Source: Oscillatoria princeps RMCB-10
Lineage (GTDB): Bacteria > Cyanobacteriota > Cyanobacteriia > Cyanobacteriales > Oscillatoriaceae
DNA length: 64,000 bases
Direction: 5' to 3'
Assembly (NCBI GenBank): GCA_019359235.1
Contig: JAHHHT010000038.1
Coordinates: 1 to 64,000, forward strand
Shown: positions 1-7,442 of the stretch, one piece after another
Layout of the letters: each line of letters opens with the position of its first letter
How positions within the stretch are numbered: the first letter of the stretch is position 1
The notes under the pieces: model-generated
The model's input: the letters and a program-made list of their open reading frames with translations, nothing else
Told to the model about the DNA's origin: nothing
Databases searched by the model: none
Translations under genes and position numbers: made by a program

Positions 1-2
1 TC

Positions 3-839
3 GCTCAAAAATTGCTGGGTAATGCTAACCGTTGGCGGGAAATTTACCGAGAAAAGACAGGGCGTTTTTTGACCGATGCCGATGCGGCCAACCTCCAGAT
101 AGGAGAGTGGCTGGTTTTTGGCACTACCCCAACACCCACACCCACACCCACACCCAGTAATGGCCGCTACCAAGTCAAAGCGGGCGATAACCCTTCTAGC
201 ATCGCTCAAAAATTGCTGGGTAATGCTAACCGTTGGCGGGAAATTTACCGAGAAAAGACAGGGCGTTTTTTGACCGATGCCGATGCGGCCAACCTCCAGA
301 TAGGAGAGTGGCTGGTTTTTGGCACTACCCCAACACCAACACCGACACCAACTCCCAGTAATAAACAACCTATTATCGATGCGGTCAACAAAGTGAATCC
401 CGAGCAAGCATACTACCAGCCACATGACATTATTGGTGATGGGACAATATCAACTTTTTGTAACTGGTTTGCTGCCGATGTTCTTGAGTGTTTTGGAGTT
501 GCCATACCTCGCCAAACAAACAGCCCTTATAAAATGAATCCTCCTGTTTTCGGTGGAGCTAATCGTGATAAGCCCATTAGCGCGGAGCAACTTTACACCT
601 TCTTCAATAATGGTGGTGAGGGCAAATGGCAGAAAGTCACTGCAGCCGATGCAGCAGCTAAGGCTAACAATGGTCAAGCCGTTGTTGCTTGTGGTAGCGG
701 TCATATTGCTATTGTGATTCCGGGAAGTTCTGCCTCAGATGTTCGTATTGCCCAAGCTGGAAAAACCAATGGGAAAAATATGAGCGTATCTCAGGGATTT
801 GGGAGCAATCCTTTTTTATACTTCGCGTATGTAGGGTAG
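3..839 (+). CDS. LysM-repeat protein with C-terminal CHAP/NlpC-like domain (5' end outside window)
   Basis: The reading frame is open at the window edge, so the start lies upstream. What is visible is one LysM-like segment cut by the edge, a Pro-Thr linker, a complete LysM unit (YQVKAGDNPSSIAQKLLG), a second Pro-Thr linker and a C-terminal domain of about 150 residues. The two LysM-linker units repeat with a 201-bp (67-residue) period and are almost identical at DNA level. The C-terminal domain has a Cys (FCNWFAADV) and a later His (GSGHIAIVIPG), the arrangement expected of papain-like CHAP or NlpC/P60 amidases, so peptidoglycan binding and cleavage outside the cytoplasm is the likely role. 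The LysM call is firm; the peptidase assignment is inference from two motifs. Confidence 0.75.
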   Translation, partial: AQKLLGNANRWREIYREKTGRFLTDADAANLQIGEWLVFGTTPTPTPTPTPSNGRYQVKAGDNPSSIAQKLLGNANRWREIYREKTGRFLTDADAANLQIGEWLVFGTTPTPTPTPTPSNKQPIIDAVNKVNPEQAYYQPHDIIGDGTISTFCNWFAADVLECFGVAIPRQTNSPYKMNPPVFGGANRDKPISAEQLYTFFNNGGEGKWQKVTAADAAAKANNGQAVVACGSGHIAIVIPGSSASDVRIAQAGKTNGKNMSVSQGFGSNPFLYFAYVG

Positions 840-1288
840 AACCATCCGAACAAAATTATCCTGTTAAGCGAGCGCTCCTTCCCCCAGGAACGATCGCCCC
901 TTCTACCGGACAAGCGCTCGCCGTTTTCTCAGAGGGCGCTCGCCCCTTACCCCAGGAATGATCGCCCCTTCCCCCAAAGTCCGATCGCCCTCCCCAAAGT
1001 CTGAGCGCCTGCATCCGATTTAGTTTTTTTCCTGCCTTTGTGAGTATGCGGTATGAGCCCCCCTAGCCCTCCTTTTGAAGGGGGGGATAAGAAACCGACT
1101 TTTTCAAATAACCTTGACCTCTCAACCGAGATAAATATAAGAAAACCCGGTTTCTGAACCCAAGGCGACCCAAGAAAAGAAACCGGGTTTTTCAGATATT
1201 TTTTGCCTTTGAACAGAAGGGGTTTCAAAAAAAACGGTTTCTACAGCGAGATCGCCCCACCTACTCCAGAAATGCGATCGCCTTTTAT
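840..1288. other. Intergenic region, repeat-rich
   Basis: No gene is supported here. The stretch holds GATCGCCCC-type spacer repeats, a C-run/G-run inverted pair near 1060-1090, and near 1140-1195 a spaced inverted pair of GAAACCCGGTTTC type, which recurs throughout the window. Confidence 0.6.
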
Positions 1289-1600
1289 TTATTCATCTTC
1301 CATCTCGATAACCTGACTAATTAACTCAACCAAATCATCATACTGATAAGGGGGTCGCTTGCGAACCGCTAAAACAGTCACTAATTGGATATCTTCTTCT
1401 ACTACATAGATAACCCTCCAAGAATCTATTCTTATCCGATACAACCCAATGCTTTCTGAAAGCTCTACTTCTACCTGTGACGTATCCATTTTTTTACTCT
1501 GGTATGGGTTCTGCTTTCAGCCCTTTTAGCAAATCGAGTATGCGCCGGCGCATATTCCCCGGCAAATTGCGAATTTACTGTCGCGCCTCTTGAGTAAATT
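1289..1600 (-). pseudogene. RelE/ParE-type toxin, decayed
   Basis: The last 66 codons (1489 down to 1289) encode the C-terminal half of a RelE/ParE-family mRNA interferase, with the core strand GLYRIRIDSWRVIYVVEED and RKRPP. The N-terminal half is recognisable just upstream on the same strand (FTQEARQ, IRNLPGNMRRRILDLLKGL), but it lacks a start codon, has an in-frame TAA at 1575-1577, and is in a different frame from the C-terminal half, with the shift near 1500-1515. Three separate lesions make a full-length toxin impossible. It lies directly downstream of an intact antitoxin gene, as expected for a former relBE-like operon. A 66-residue product could still be made, but it would lack the N-terminal helices. 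Confidence 0.75.
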
Positions 1601-1605
1601 AAACC

Positions 1606-1857
1606 TTATAAAAGACCATCTTCTATCAATTCTCGCTCTAAGTCATCCAGGGGAATAGTTTGACCGGCACCACTTTCTTTCTGATGCAGCCAGTGCTTAA
1701 AAAGAGCAGTGTCTTCTTTATCTTCCAACTGCTCTACCAGTTGCTGCCAAGAGGCCAACAACTCTTGCCATACTTCCACCGGCACGATAACATCGGTTTT
1801 TTTGCCGGTACTGTCGGCAACATATTTAACTTTGGCCAGAGCTTCTGTTATGTTCAC
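1606..1857 (-). CDS. RelB/Phd-like antitoxin
   Basis: This 83-residue protein has an N-terminal region with a conserved VIVPVEVWQELL strand-helix, as in cyanobacterial RelB/Phd-type antitoxins, and an acidic C-terminal tail (PLDDLERELIEDGLL) that would wrap the toxin. The family represses its own operon and neutralises a RelE/ParE mRNase. The reading frame is intact, while the adjoining downstream toxin is broken, so it is an orphan antitoxin at this locus. It may still act on a related toxin elsewhere. The assignment rests on size, motif and neighbour. Confidence 0.65.
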   Translation of the reverse strand: MNITEALAKVKYVADSTGKKTDVIVPVEVWQELLASWQQLVEQLEDKEDTALFKHWLHQKESGAGQTIPLDDLERELIEDGLL

Positions 1858-2320
1858 TGTTGCTGTCTGAACTCTGCCTTGTCATTATATCATTTCTTCC
1901 GGACTTAAGCTCCCAGGAAATCCGAGCATAACCCGCGATCTCCTTTAATCCCGTCACCGTAGGGACTTAGGCTTCCCTGTTCTGAACAGTGTGGGGTAAT
2001 AGGACGATCGCCCCTTCTCCCCCAAGGCGCGGTCGCCCCACCTCCCAAGCCTGACCGCTCCTCCGTCCCCAATCCCTTTCTCACTGCACGCGCCACCGGC
2101 ACCCTCTCGCACCCTCCCCTACCCAAGAACTGCGCTACTATTGGATAAAGCTTCGCCCGCTAATACTCACCGGCAACCGGCTATTCAACCTACAAACAGG
2201 ACAACCCTTGTGATTCGGGAAGAGAGTTTTACCGTCAAAGAAAGCTTTCTTCAACTACTTTTTAGGTCTTGCCCTTCAAGCAACCTCTATTATTTACCAC
2301 ATATATTCATAGGAGCCGCC
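1858..2320. other. Intergenic region
   Basis: No coding gene is supported. The region contains GATCGCCCC-type low-complexity spacers at 2005-2060. The last bases (AGGAG at 2311-2315) are the ribosome-binding site of the next gene. Confidence 0.5.
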
Positions 2321-2818
2321 ATGCAAATTTCAGCCATTGCCGAAGCCGATTTCTACAAAATAGACAGTTGCCGGCGAGTAATCGCCCATGACTGCGCTCA
2401 AAAATTTGCCGCTCTTGACCTCGGTGTGCCTTTGGGATGCTACGGACTCAGTTGGAGAAGCGACCTGATTGAACCCATCGTCAAACTGTCACCCGACCGG
2501 CGGACAGTCTGGATTGGAGTAGACCAACAGTTAGCCGCCATTAGTCTGGATGACGGTCGGATTATTGTAGCTCTGCCATTCACCACCTATATCGTTCAAA
2601 TCCTAACTGTTTCCGATGTCACCGCTGTCCTTACAGAAGAAGAAGTGCTGCTGTTCAACCCCGGAGGATCTATCGGATTTAGTGACGATTTGCCTGACCA
2701 AGGAATAGGAATGACGGTTGACGGGGAAAATCTGGTAATTAAAATGCTGGAAGGCGAGAGTTTGACCCTCAATCCGATGACCGGCTATTTCAAGCAACCG
2801 GCACCGGCATTGCGGTAG
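2321..2818 (+). CDS. Hypothetical protein, C-terminus made of a dispersed repeat
   Basis: The ATG at 2321 is chosen because AGGAG lies 5 bases upstream; an earlier in-frame start at 2141 has no such site and the extension looks non-coding. The product is 165 residues with no family I recognise. The body alternates short beta-strand-like segments (VWIGVDQQLAAISLDDGRII, VTAVLTEEEVLLFNPGG), reminiscent of one or two blades of a beta-propeller. The last 16 codons (from 2771) are nearly identical at DNA level to a repeat at 4905-4950, so the native C-terminus seems to have been replaced or extended by repeat DNA. Function is unknown. Confidence 0.55.
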   Translation: MQISAIAEADFYKIDSCRRVIAHDCAQKFAALDLGVPLGCYGLSWRSDLIEPIVKLSPDRRTVWIGVDQQLAAISLDDGRIIVALPFTTYIVQILTVSDVTAVLTEEEVLLFNPGGSIGFSDDLPDQGIGMTVDGENLVIKMLEGESLTLNPMTGYFKQPAPALR

Positions 2819-2905
2819 TCTTGTAACAATACCGGCTACCGTCGGTGAAATCCAGAACCGGCACCGGCATCCAACGTCCAACCGCCGGCTGCCGGTGGGA
2901 CTCCC

Positions 2906-3286
2906 CTAAGAGATGAGAGGGTAAGTCATTTCTTGGCTGTTTGCAAGCGCCCTTTCATCAACCGGCTCAACATCTGCAACTTGTTCCCGCGCCAAAAACT
3001 CATCCAGTAACTTAAAGAAATAATTAAAAGCCTCTTTCTCATCCGGCGCGTACAAGCGAATGATATTGGCCCACGAATTAACCGTCTGTAGCTGAAAGCG
3101 CTTTTGCAGCCAAGGTTGGAACTCTCGATAAAATTCCATTTCTTCCTGAGCCGGCTCAATCCCTAACTCTAAGCGAGCCGTCTTATACCCGGCCAAAAAC
3201 ATAAACAGATTGCTCACGGAAGCCGCACCAATATACATTCCCGGTCTGGCCTTAATTTTGCGCAGTATTTCATACACTCCACTCAT
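2906..3286 (-). CDS. Conserved hypothetical, possible immunity protein
   Basis: This 126-residue soluble protein starts with a YEILRKIKARPGMYIG motif and is mostly helical and acidic after that. I recognise the N-terminal motif from small cyanobacterial proteins but know no function. It lies 35 bp downstream of a papain-fold toxin gene on the same strand, in the order toxin then partner usual for polymorphic-toxin cassettes. An immunity role is therefore reasonable but is inferred from position only. There is no signal peptide or membrane segment, so it would act in the cytoplasm. Confidence 0.55.
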   Translation of the reverse strand: MSGVYEILRKIKARPGMYIGAASVSNLFMFLAGYKTARLELGIEPAQEEMEFYREFQPWLQKRFQLQTVNSWANIIRLYAPDEKEAFNYFFKLLDEFLAREQVADVEPVDERALANSQEMTYPLIS

Positions 3287-3321
3287 ACTTACCTCCTGTT
3301 CAGCAGTCCTAACCTCCCTCT

Positions 3322-3681
3322 TTATAACCTTTCCACTTCCTCAAGGACAAATTGTTCGCTCAGACAGTGGAAGTCCAGAATCCAATCTTCTCTGGGAAGG
3401 CCATAAGATGACAGATTGTCGAAAACACGTCCCTCAACTTCCACTCCATAATGGGTGCCGTTAACTGTAATTGATTCCGTGATTCCCTGGTTCTCCAATC
3501 GCGTACTTATGATATAATCCTCTCCATACCTAGTTCTAACTCTCAGAAGCGTTCCCTGAATTCCCCTAGCTTCTAGCCATTCTAGAACTGCTTTCGCACA
3601 TCTGTCACATTCCAGAAGAGAAAACCTCCCGACTATCAGGCCAATTTGTTGATAAATTTGTTCAACAGAAAGCTGGCTCAC
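3322..3681 (-). CDS. Papain-fold toxin (Tox-PL-2-like)
   Basis: The 119-residue product matches the pattern of the papain-fold toxin 2 family: a Cys pair followed by an alkaline helix (LECDRCAKAVLEWLEARGI), a strand pair, NGTHYGVEVEGRVFDN with the expected catalytic His, then GLPREDWILDF. Cys28 is the likely nucleophile and the His about residue 76 its partner. The family consists of cysteine-peptidase-like or deamidase-like toxin domains, usually found at the C-termini of large secreted toxins. Here the domain stands alone, without a signal peptide or delivery domain. The gene immediately downstream may encode its immunity protein. The substrate cannot be predicted. Confidence 0.7.
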   Translation of the reverse strand: MSQLSVEQIYQQIGLIVGRFSLLECDRCAKAVLEWLEARGIQGTLLRVRTRYGEDYIISTRLENQGITESITVNGTHYGVEVEGRVFDNLSSYGLPREDWILDFHCLSEQFVLEEVERL

Positions 3682-3699
3682 TCTCTCACCATTACCTCA

Positions 3700-3863
3700 T
3701 ATAGCAGCAGTCATATTGGTTAGGACGTAGGACAGGCGTTCCCTCCGATAGCGAAGCGGGACGCGACAGCGTCCTTCCCAGAGACCTTGAGGGCAGGCGA
3801 GACGCCTGCCCTACGTCTATACTTCGTATCCCAGTGTCCTAAACTGACTGTCTAGTGCTATAT
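3700..3863. mobile_element. MITE-like element, family D copy 1
   Basis: The ends are inverted copies of TATAGCA followed at a short distance by TTAGGAC (left TATAGCAGCAGTCA, right complement TATAGCACTAGACAGTCA). The interior carries the AGGCGAGACGCCT palindrome. No transposase is present. Related copies lie at 4344-4449 and, truncated, ending near 38664. Confidence 0.55.
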
Positions 3864-4006
3864 ATAAAATTAAGCATCTAGCTCCCCCCAAACGGGGCGG
3901 AAGGGCCCGCCCCTACAAAGGGGGGCTTTGAGCATTTCCCCCCCCTTTTTAAGGGGGGGCTAGGGGGGGATCTCACCTGACTCACTGGTAAGTAGCAACT
4001 TGGGTT
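3864..4006. mobile_element. MITE-like element, family A copy 1 (left end degenerate)
   Basis: It has the right terminal segment GGTAAGTAGCAACTTGGG and the internal inverted C-run/G-run of the family found intact at 5151-5310 and 55840-55980. The left terminal repeat is not recognisable. Confidence 0.5.
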
Positions 4007-4142
4007 TCCATAAGCTTTTTCTCCTGTCAAGTTGCCTGGCGCTGCTTTTCAGACGCTACATGTCACGTCTTCTCTACTTTAACACAAAACTATTAGGCAT
4101 CCCTCGTAGGGGCTGGGGTTCAGGGGGGATGGCTTGCGGGGT

Positions 4143-4337
4143 GCCGGCACCGGCATTGCGGTTTTACTGCAACACCGGCACCCCACAAACCGCCCTAGAT
4201 GCCGGCGGGTGTGAGTCAGGGGTGCGATCGCCTCGCCTCGCCGGCACTCGCCTTTTCCCCAATACCGAGCGAGCACCGGCACTCGCCGGCAATCGGCTCA
4301 AAAAACTCCCCGCTTGCTTCCTACCCAACCGGCATCA
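4143..4337. repeat. 195-bp dispersed repeat, copy 1
   Basis: This stretch is nearly identical, without gaps, to 4931-5125 (offset 788 bp). It begins at GCCGGCACCGGCATTGCGG and contains a GCGATCGC octamer. It has no convincing coding function; it opens the same frame in both copies, which produces spurious reading frames. Confidence 0.75.
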
Positions 4338-4343
4338 AAATGC

Positions 4344-4449
4344 TATAGCAATAAACAGTCAGTTTAGGACAAGGCATCTCACTTGCTCGTAGGGAAAGGG
4401 ACAGGCGAGACGCCTGTCCTACGTCCTAACCTAAGTGCCTACTTCTATA
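4344..4449. mobile_element. MITE-like element, family D copy 2
   Basis: Left end TATAGCAATAAACAGTCAG and right end complement TATAGAAGTAGGCACTTAGG flank the same GGACAGGCGAGACGCCTGTCC palindrome as copy 1. It abuts the 195-bp repeat. Confidence 0.5.
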
Positions 4450-4566
4450 ACTTGACTTGTCCGGCCAAATAAGGTACAATTATAAAAATCAATTTAATTC
4501 CTCAAACCCTCCTCTATGATGTGATAAGCAAGAATAGTAATTATTCCCTAACCCACCCTTGCCATT

Positions 4567-4806
4567 ATGACTGCCAGAGAGCAACTCCTCCAAGAACTCG
4601 AAACCCTTCCCGAAGAACTCATCGGTGAAGCCTTGGACTACATCTGCTTCATCAAAAGTCGCCATCGCCCACAGCGCCAAGCGCCTCCAGAACCGGGCGC
4701 GACTCTCGGCTCAGACTGGTGGGATAATCTCGACCGCTTCACCCCTGACTTTCTCAGCGAGCGATCGCAACCCAACCCGCCCAACCGACAGGACATCTTC
4801 CCATGA
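4567..4806 (+). CDS. VapB-like antitoxin (DUF2281 type)
   Basis: The 79-residue product has the LLQELETLPEELIGEALDYI helix and an FIKSR segment, followed by a Pro-rich linker and a C-terminal W/F segment (DWWDN, FTPDFLSER), as in cyanobacterial DUF2281 proteins encoded next to PIN-domain toxins. Its TGA stop overlaps the ATG of the following vapC remnant (ATGA at 4803-4806), typical translational coupling. The antitoxin frame is intact; its toxin is not. It would bind and neutralise a PIN RNase and repress the operon. Confidence 0.65.
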   Translation: MTAREQLLQELETLPEELIGEALDYICFIKSRHRPQRQAPPEPGATLGSDWWDNLDRFTPDFLSERSQPNPPNRQDIFP

Positions 4807-4908
4807 GATTTCTGCTCGACCATCTGTATCTACATCATCAAACAGAAACCCATCTCCGTATGGCGACGTTTTCAAGCCGTCACCCAGGCAGATATCGGCA
4901 TATTAATC
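4803..4908 (+). pseudogene. VapC PIN-domain toxin remnant
   Basis: The first six codons (MRFLLD) and, in another frame, a PIN-like continuation (ICIYIIKQKPISVWRRF then QAVTQADIGI) are readable. The expected D-T-N at the active site has lost about 5 bp, giving a frameshift after LLD near 4820. The homology then stops at about 4900, where a dispersed repeat begins. Only about 35 of the usual 130 codons survive, so no PIN nuclease can be made. Identification rests on the N-terminal pattern and on coupling to a VapB-type gene. Confidence 0.65.
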
Positions 4909-5125
4909 CGATGACCGGCTATTTCAAGCCGCCGGCACCGGCATTGCGGTTTTACTGGAACACCGGCACCCCACAAACCGCCCTAGATGCCGGCGGGTGT
5001 GAGTCAGGGGTGCGATCGCCTCGCCTCGCCGGCGCTCCCCTTTTCCCCAATACCGAGCGAGCGCCGGCACTCGCCGGTGCTCGGCTCAAAAAACTCCCCG
5101 CTTGCTCCCCACCTAAGCGGCATAA
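4905..5125. repeat. Dispersed repeat, copy 2 (with shared leader)
   Basis: Bases 4931-5125 match 4143-4337. The preceding AATCCGATGACCGGCTATTT (4905-4924) continues a match to 2771-2816, where it forms the end of a gene. It truncates the vapC remnant. Confidence 0.7.
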
Positions 5126-5150
5126 AAAGGTTATAATTAACATACTTATC

Positions 5151-5310
5151 CCAAGTTGCTACCTACAAGTCTAAACATCCAGATCCCCCCAAACCCCCCT
5201 TAAAAAGGGGGGCTTTGAGAATGTTCCCCCCCCTTTTGTAGGGGCGGTGCCCCCGTGCCCGCCCCGGCTAGGGGGGGATCTAGCCTTGACTCATTTGTAG
5301 GTAGCAACTT
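5151..5310. mobile_element. MITE-like element, family A copy 2
   Basis: Terminal inverted repeats AAGTTGCTACCTACAA (left) and its complement at the right end flank an internal inverted C-run/G-run pair. There is no transposase. The related sequence ATACTT occurs outside both ends, but not as an exact target duplication. Confidence 0.65.
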
Positions 5311-5350
5311 AAGATACTTCCATCAATCTACTGGCACCCCCAAAACTCTG

Positions 5351-5671
5351 ATGAAAGAAACTCTCAAAACCATCTTAAGTCAAACCAGTCAAGGGCTCCA
5401 AAAAATTTATGGTTCCCATCTTGACAAAATTATTCTCTATGGCTCGCAAGCCAGAGGTGATGCTGTACCAGACTCTGACATCGATATTTTGATCGTTTTA
5501 AGCCGAGATTTAAACCACGCAGAAGAGAGCGATCGCATTAGTCTTTTTATCGCTAACTTGTGCTTGGAATATAATATTTTGATCAGCTGCGCTTTGGCAA
5601 GCCGCCGGCAATTTCAAGAATACAACAACAGTTTCTTTCGCAATATCCGCCGGGAAGGAATCCCCCTATGA
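5351..5671 (+). CDS. MNT-type nucleotidyltransferase (antitoxin of HEPN/MNT pair)
   Basis: The ATG at 5351 gives 106 residues and removes an upstream extension that reads through a MITE. The minimal nucleotidyltransferase motif is complete: GSQARGDAVPDSDIDILIV, with the GS pair and the two metal-binding Asp residues (DSDID). In the characterised MntA/HepT systems this protein inactivates the HEPN RNase by transferring AMP to it. The stop overlaps the start of the HEPN gene by 4 bases (ATGA at 5668-5671), so the two are translationally coupled. Unlike the two toxin loci to its left, this module is intact. Confidence 0.85.
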   Translation: MKETLKTILSQTSQGLQKIYGSHLDKIILYGSQARGDAVPDSDIDILIVLSRDLNHAEESDRISLFIANLCLEYNILISCALASRRQFQEYNNSFFRNIRREGIPL

Positions 5672-6006
5672 CACCAGAACAGCAAAAACTGCTTGACAAA
5701 GCCAATCGCAGCCTGCAAGCAGCCAGAGAATTAAACAGCAATGGATTTCCAGATTTTGCCGCCTCCCGCGCCTACTACGCCATGTTTTACATCGCCACAG
5801 CATTTTTAGAAGCCGAGGGGCTTTCTTACTCCAAACACTCAGCGGTTATAGCAGCTTTTGGCTCACGATTTGCCCGCACGAAGCGCGTTCCGGTGGATCT
5901 GCACCGCTATCTCATTGATGCAGAAAGAACTCGTTTGAGAGCCGACTACAATACCGAACTAGATATCACAGAAGCAGAGGCAGATCAACTCATCTATCGC
6001 GGATAA
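5668..6006 (+). CDS. HEPN-domain RNase (toxin of HEPN/MNT pair)
   Basis: This 112-residue all-helical protein has the SRAYYAMFYIATAFLEAEGL helix typical of HEPN proteins and an Arg-x5-His segment (RVPVDLH) matching the RNase RX4-6H signature, followed by RADYN. The family forms dimers that cut RNA and are silenced by the cognate MNT enzyme encoded just upstream. Start and frame are fixed by the ATGA overlap. It could serve as a stress or phage-defence toxin; this is knowledge of the family, not of this gene. Confidence 0.82.
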   Translation: MTPEQQKLLDKANRSLQAARELNSNGFPDFAASRAYYAMFYIATAFLEAEGLSYSKHSAVIAAFGSRFARTKRVPVDLHRYLIDAERTRLRADYNTELDITEAEADQLIYRG

Positions 6007-6322
6007 GAAATGCTAATTTTTGCTTTAGCTAATATTGATTCACTGCCACCTCCTTCTCCATAACTTATCTGTATATATTCTCTCACATTGGAAAAGCCCT
6101 GCGCTACTATTATAGCGGCTCTCAGTTTGATGTACTATGGCGCATAAACCCGATGAGCGTAGGGGCGGTGCGGCACCGCCCCTACCGTTAGCGTAGCGGC
6201 TCCGTTAGGAGCGGTTTCTCCGTAGCACACTAATCAGAGAAGCGCTATAGAACTAGAAGCAATCATCCTCCGCTCAACAGAGCCCCCTTATAACGCTAAA
6301 ATTCCAACCGAGAGGTAGATTT
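6007..6322. other. Intergenic region with a TATAGCG-ended element
   Basis: From about 6112 (TATAGCGGCTCTCAG) to about 6250 (GCGCTATAG) there is a decayed member of palindromic family B. It includes the inverted repeat GTAGGGGCGGTGC/GGCACCGCCCCTAC at 6159-6185. No gene is seen. Confidence 0.5.
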
Positions 6323-6529
6323 ATGCAGACCACTAACCTAGAGCACCTATCTGCTGCTGACGCTCAAACTGTCCTAGCTTGCCTGCCCGAGCGCATCCGC
6401 ATCGCCCTCCTTGCCCGCGCTGCTTCTATTGAGTATCCCATAGAAGCCGTCGTTGAAATGGCGCTCGCCAGCTTTCTCGACTCGGAAGCGTTGGGCTTTG
6501 CAGATTGTCAGCCAGGGCGCGGTCAGTAG
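6323..6529 (+). CDS. Small hypothetical protein
   Basis: The 68-residue product starts at an ATG preceded by GAGGTAG. A helical stretch (AQTVLACLPERIRIALLARA) is followed by IEYPIEAVVEMALASFLD, a pattern that resembles small cyanobacterial hypothetical proteins. I know no function. The composition would fit a small regulator or antitoxin-like protein. No partner gene follows. Confidence 0.45.
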   Translation: MQTTNLEHLSAADAQTVLACLPERIRIALLARAASIEYPIEAVVEMALASFLDSEALGFADCQPGRGQ

Positions 6530-6905
6530 TTGCCGAGCGAGACAGACATTTCTTCCTACTAACCGCACACTCTCTCATTTTAAATATTTGGTATAGGCGA
6601 GCACTTTTTTGCTAGTTATTTGTCAAAAAGCGGTCGCTTTTTAGTAATTTTTTTATCAAGTCATAGCGGCGCGAAAAAAACGCGCAGATTTTGAGATTAT
6701 CGCTATTCTATGAGAGCCCGCGCAGGCGGGCTTTGTCTGTATAGCCGCGATTTCCAATCGCCCTGAAACTAGCAACCTAGCAAAAGATATAACCCTTCAT
6801 GAATTCGATATCGGCATCATTACACTCACCGGCAACCTCAATCGCCCGGCTATATTTGCTTAACCCAAACCCGCCCTAATTAATATCAATCAACCTCACA
6901 TCCTC
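6530..6905. other. Intergenic region between converging genes
   Basis: It contains an AT-rich stretch (6590-6700) and a short inverted repeat GCCCGCGCAGGCGGGC at 6716-6731, which could end transcription. No gene is seen. Confidence 0.4.
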
Positions 6906-7442
6906 TCAAGCCCCATCCCCCCGATACCCGTCTGGGAGAACCGTTCTGCTATCCAGATAAGCCTGCGAAAAATCCACCATTCTCGCCCGGTAACAGTTGC
7001 AGCCACCCATCTGCGCCTTCCCTAACTTAGCCCGCTCTAAATTAGCGCGGCTCAAATCCGCATCCCTCAAATCAGCCTCACACAAATCCGCATCATATAA
7101 ATTCGCTCCCTGGAGATTCGCCCCCGACAAATCAGCCCCCCGCAAATTGGCGCGGCGCAAATTCGCTCTAGACAGATTCGCCCCCTTCAGGTTAGCACCA
7201 GACAAGTCAGCGTGATAAAGCTTCGCGTCACTCAGTTGAGCCCCGATCAGTTGAGCGCCGGCAAAATTAGCCTTGCTGAGATTAGCGTAAGGCAAATAGA
7301 CTCCAGTCAGATTGCTGCCCTTGAGGTCAATTTCTCGCAGATCCGCTTCAAACAGATCCGCCTCCCTCAAGTCAATCTCACCAAAGTCCCTTTTGCCACC
7401 GGCATACCCATCCAGTAACTCCTTCGCGCTTACCTTTTGCAT
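6906..7442 (-). CDS. Pentapeptide-repeat protein
   Basis: From the ATG at 7442 the product has 178 residues: an N-terminal cap (KVSAKELLDGYAGGKRDF) like that of many cyanobacterial pentapeptide proteins, then about 24 A(D/N)LXX repeats forming a right-handed quadrilateral beta-helix, and a short tail. An upstream in-frame start at about 7536, with a strong GGGAGGTG just before it, would add 32 residues of unlike composition, so the start is uncertain. The family is structural and its functions vary; none can be assigned here. There is no signal peptide with the chosen start. Confidence 0.8.
   Translation of the reverse strand: MQKVSAKELLDGYAGGKRDFGEIDLREADLFEADLREIDLKGSNLTGVYLPYANLSKANFAGAQLIGAQLSDAKLYHADLSGANLKGANLSRANLRRANLRGADLSGANLQGANLYDADLCEADLRDADLSRANLERAKLGKAQMGGCNCYRARMVDFSQAYLDSRTVLPDGYRGDGA

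Noticed and set aside
4000-4392. Open reading frame of 130 codons over the 195-bp repeat
   Set aside because: The same frame occurs in the second repeat copy (4803-5174) fused to different upstream sequence; it is repeat DNA with biased composition, not a gene.
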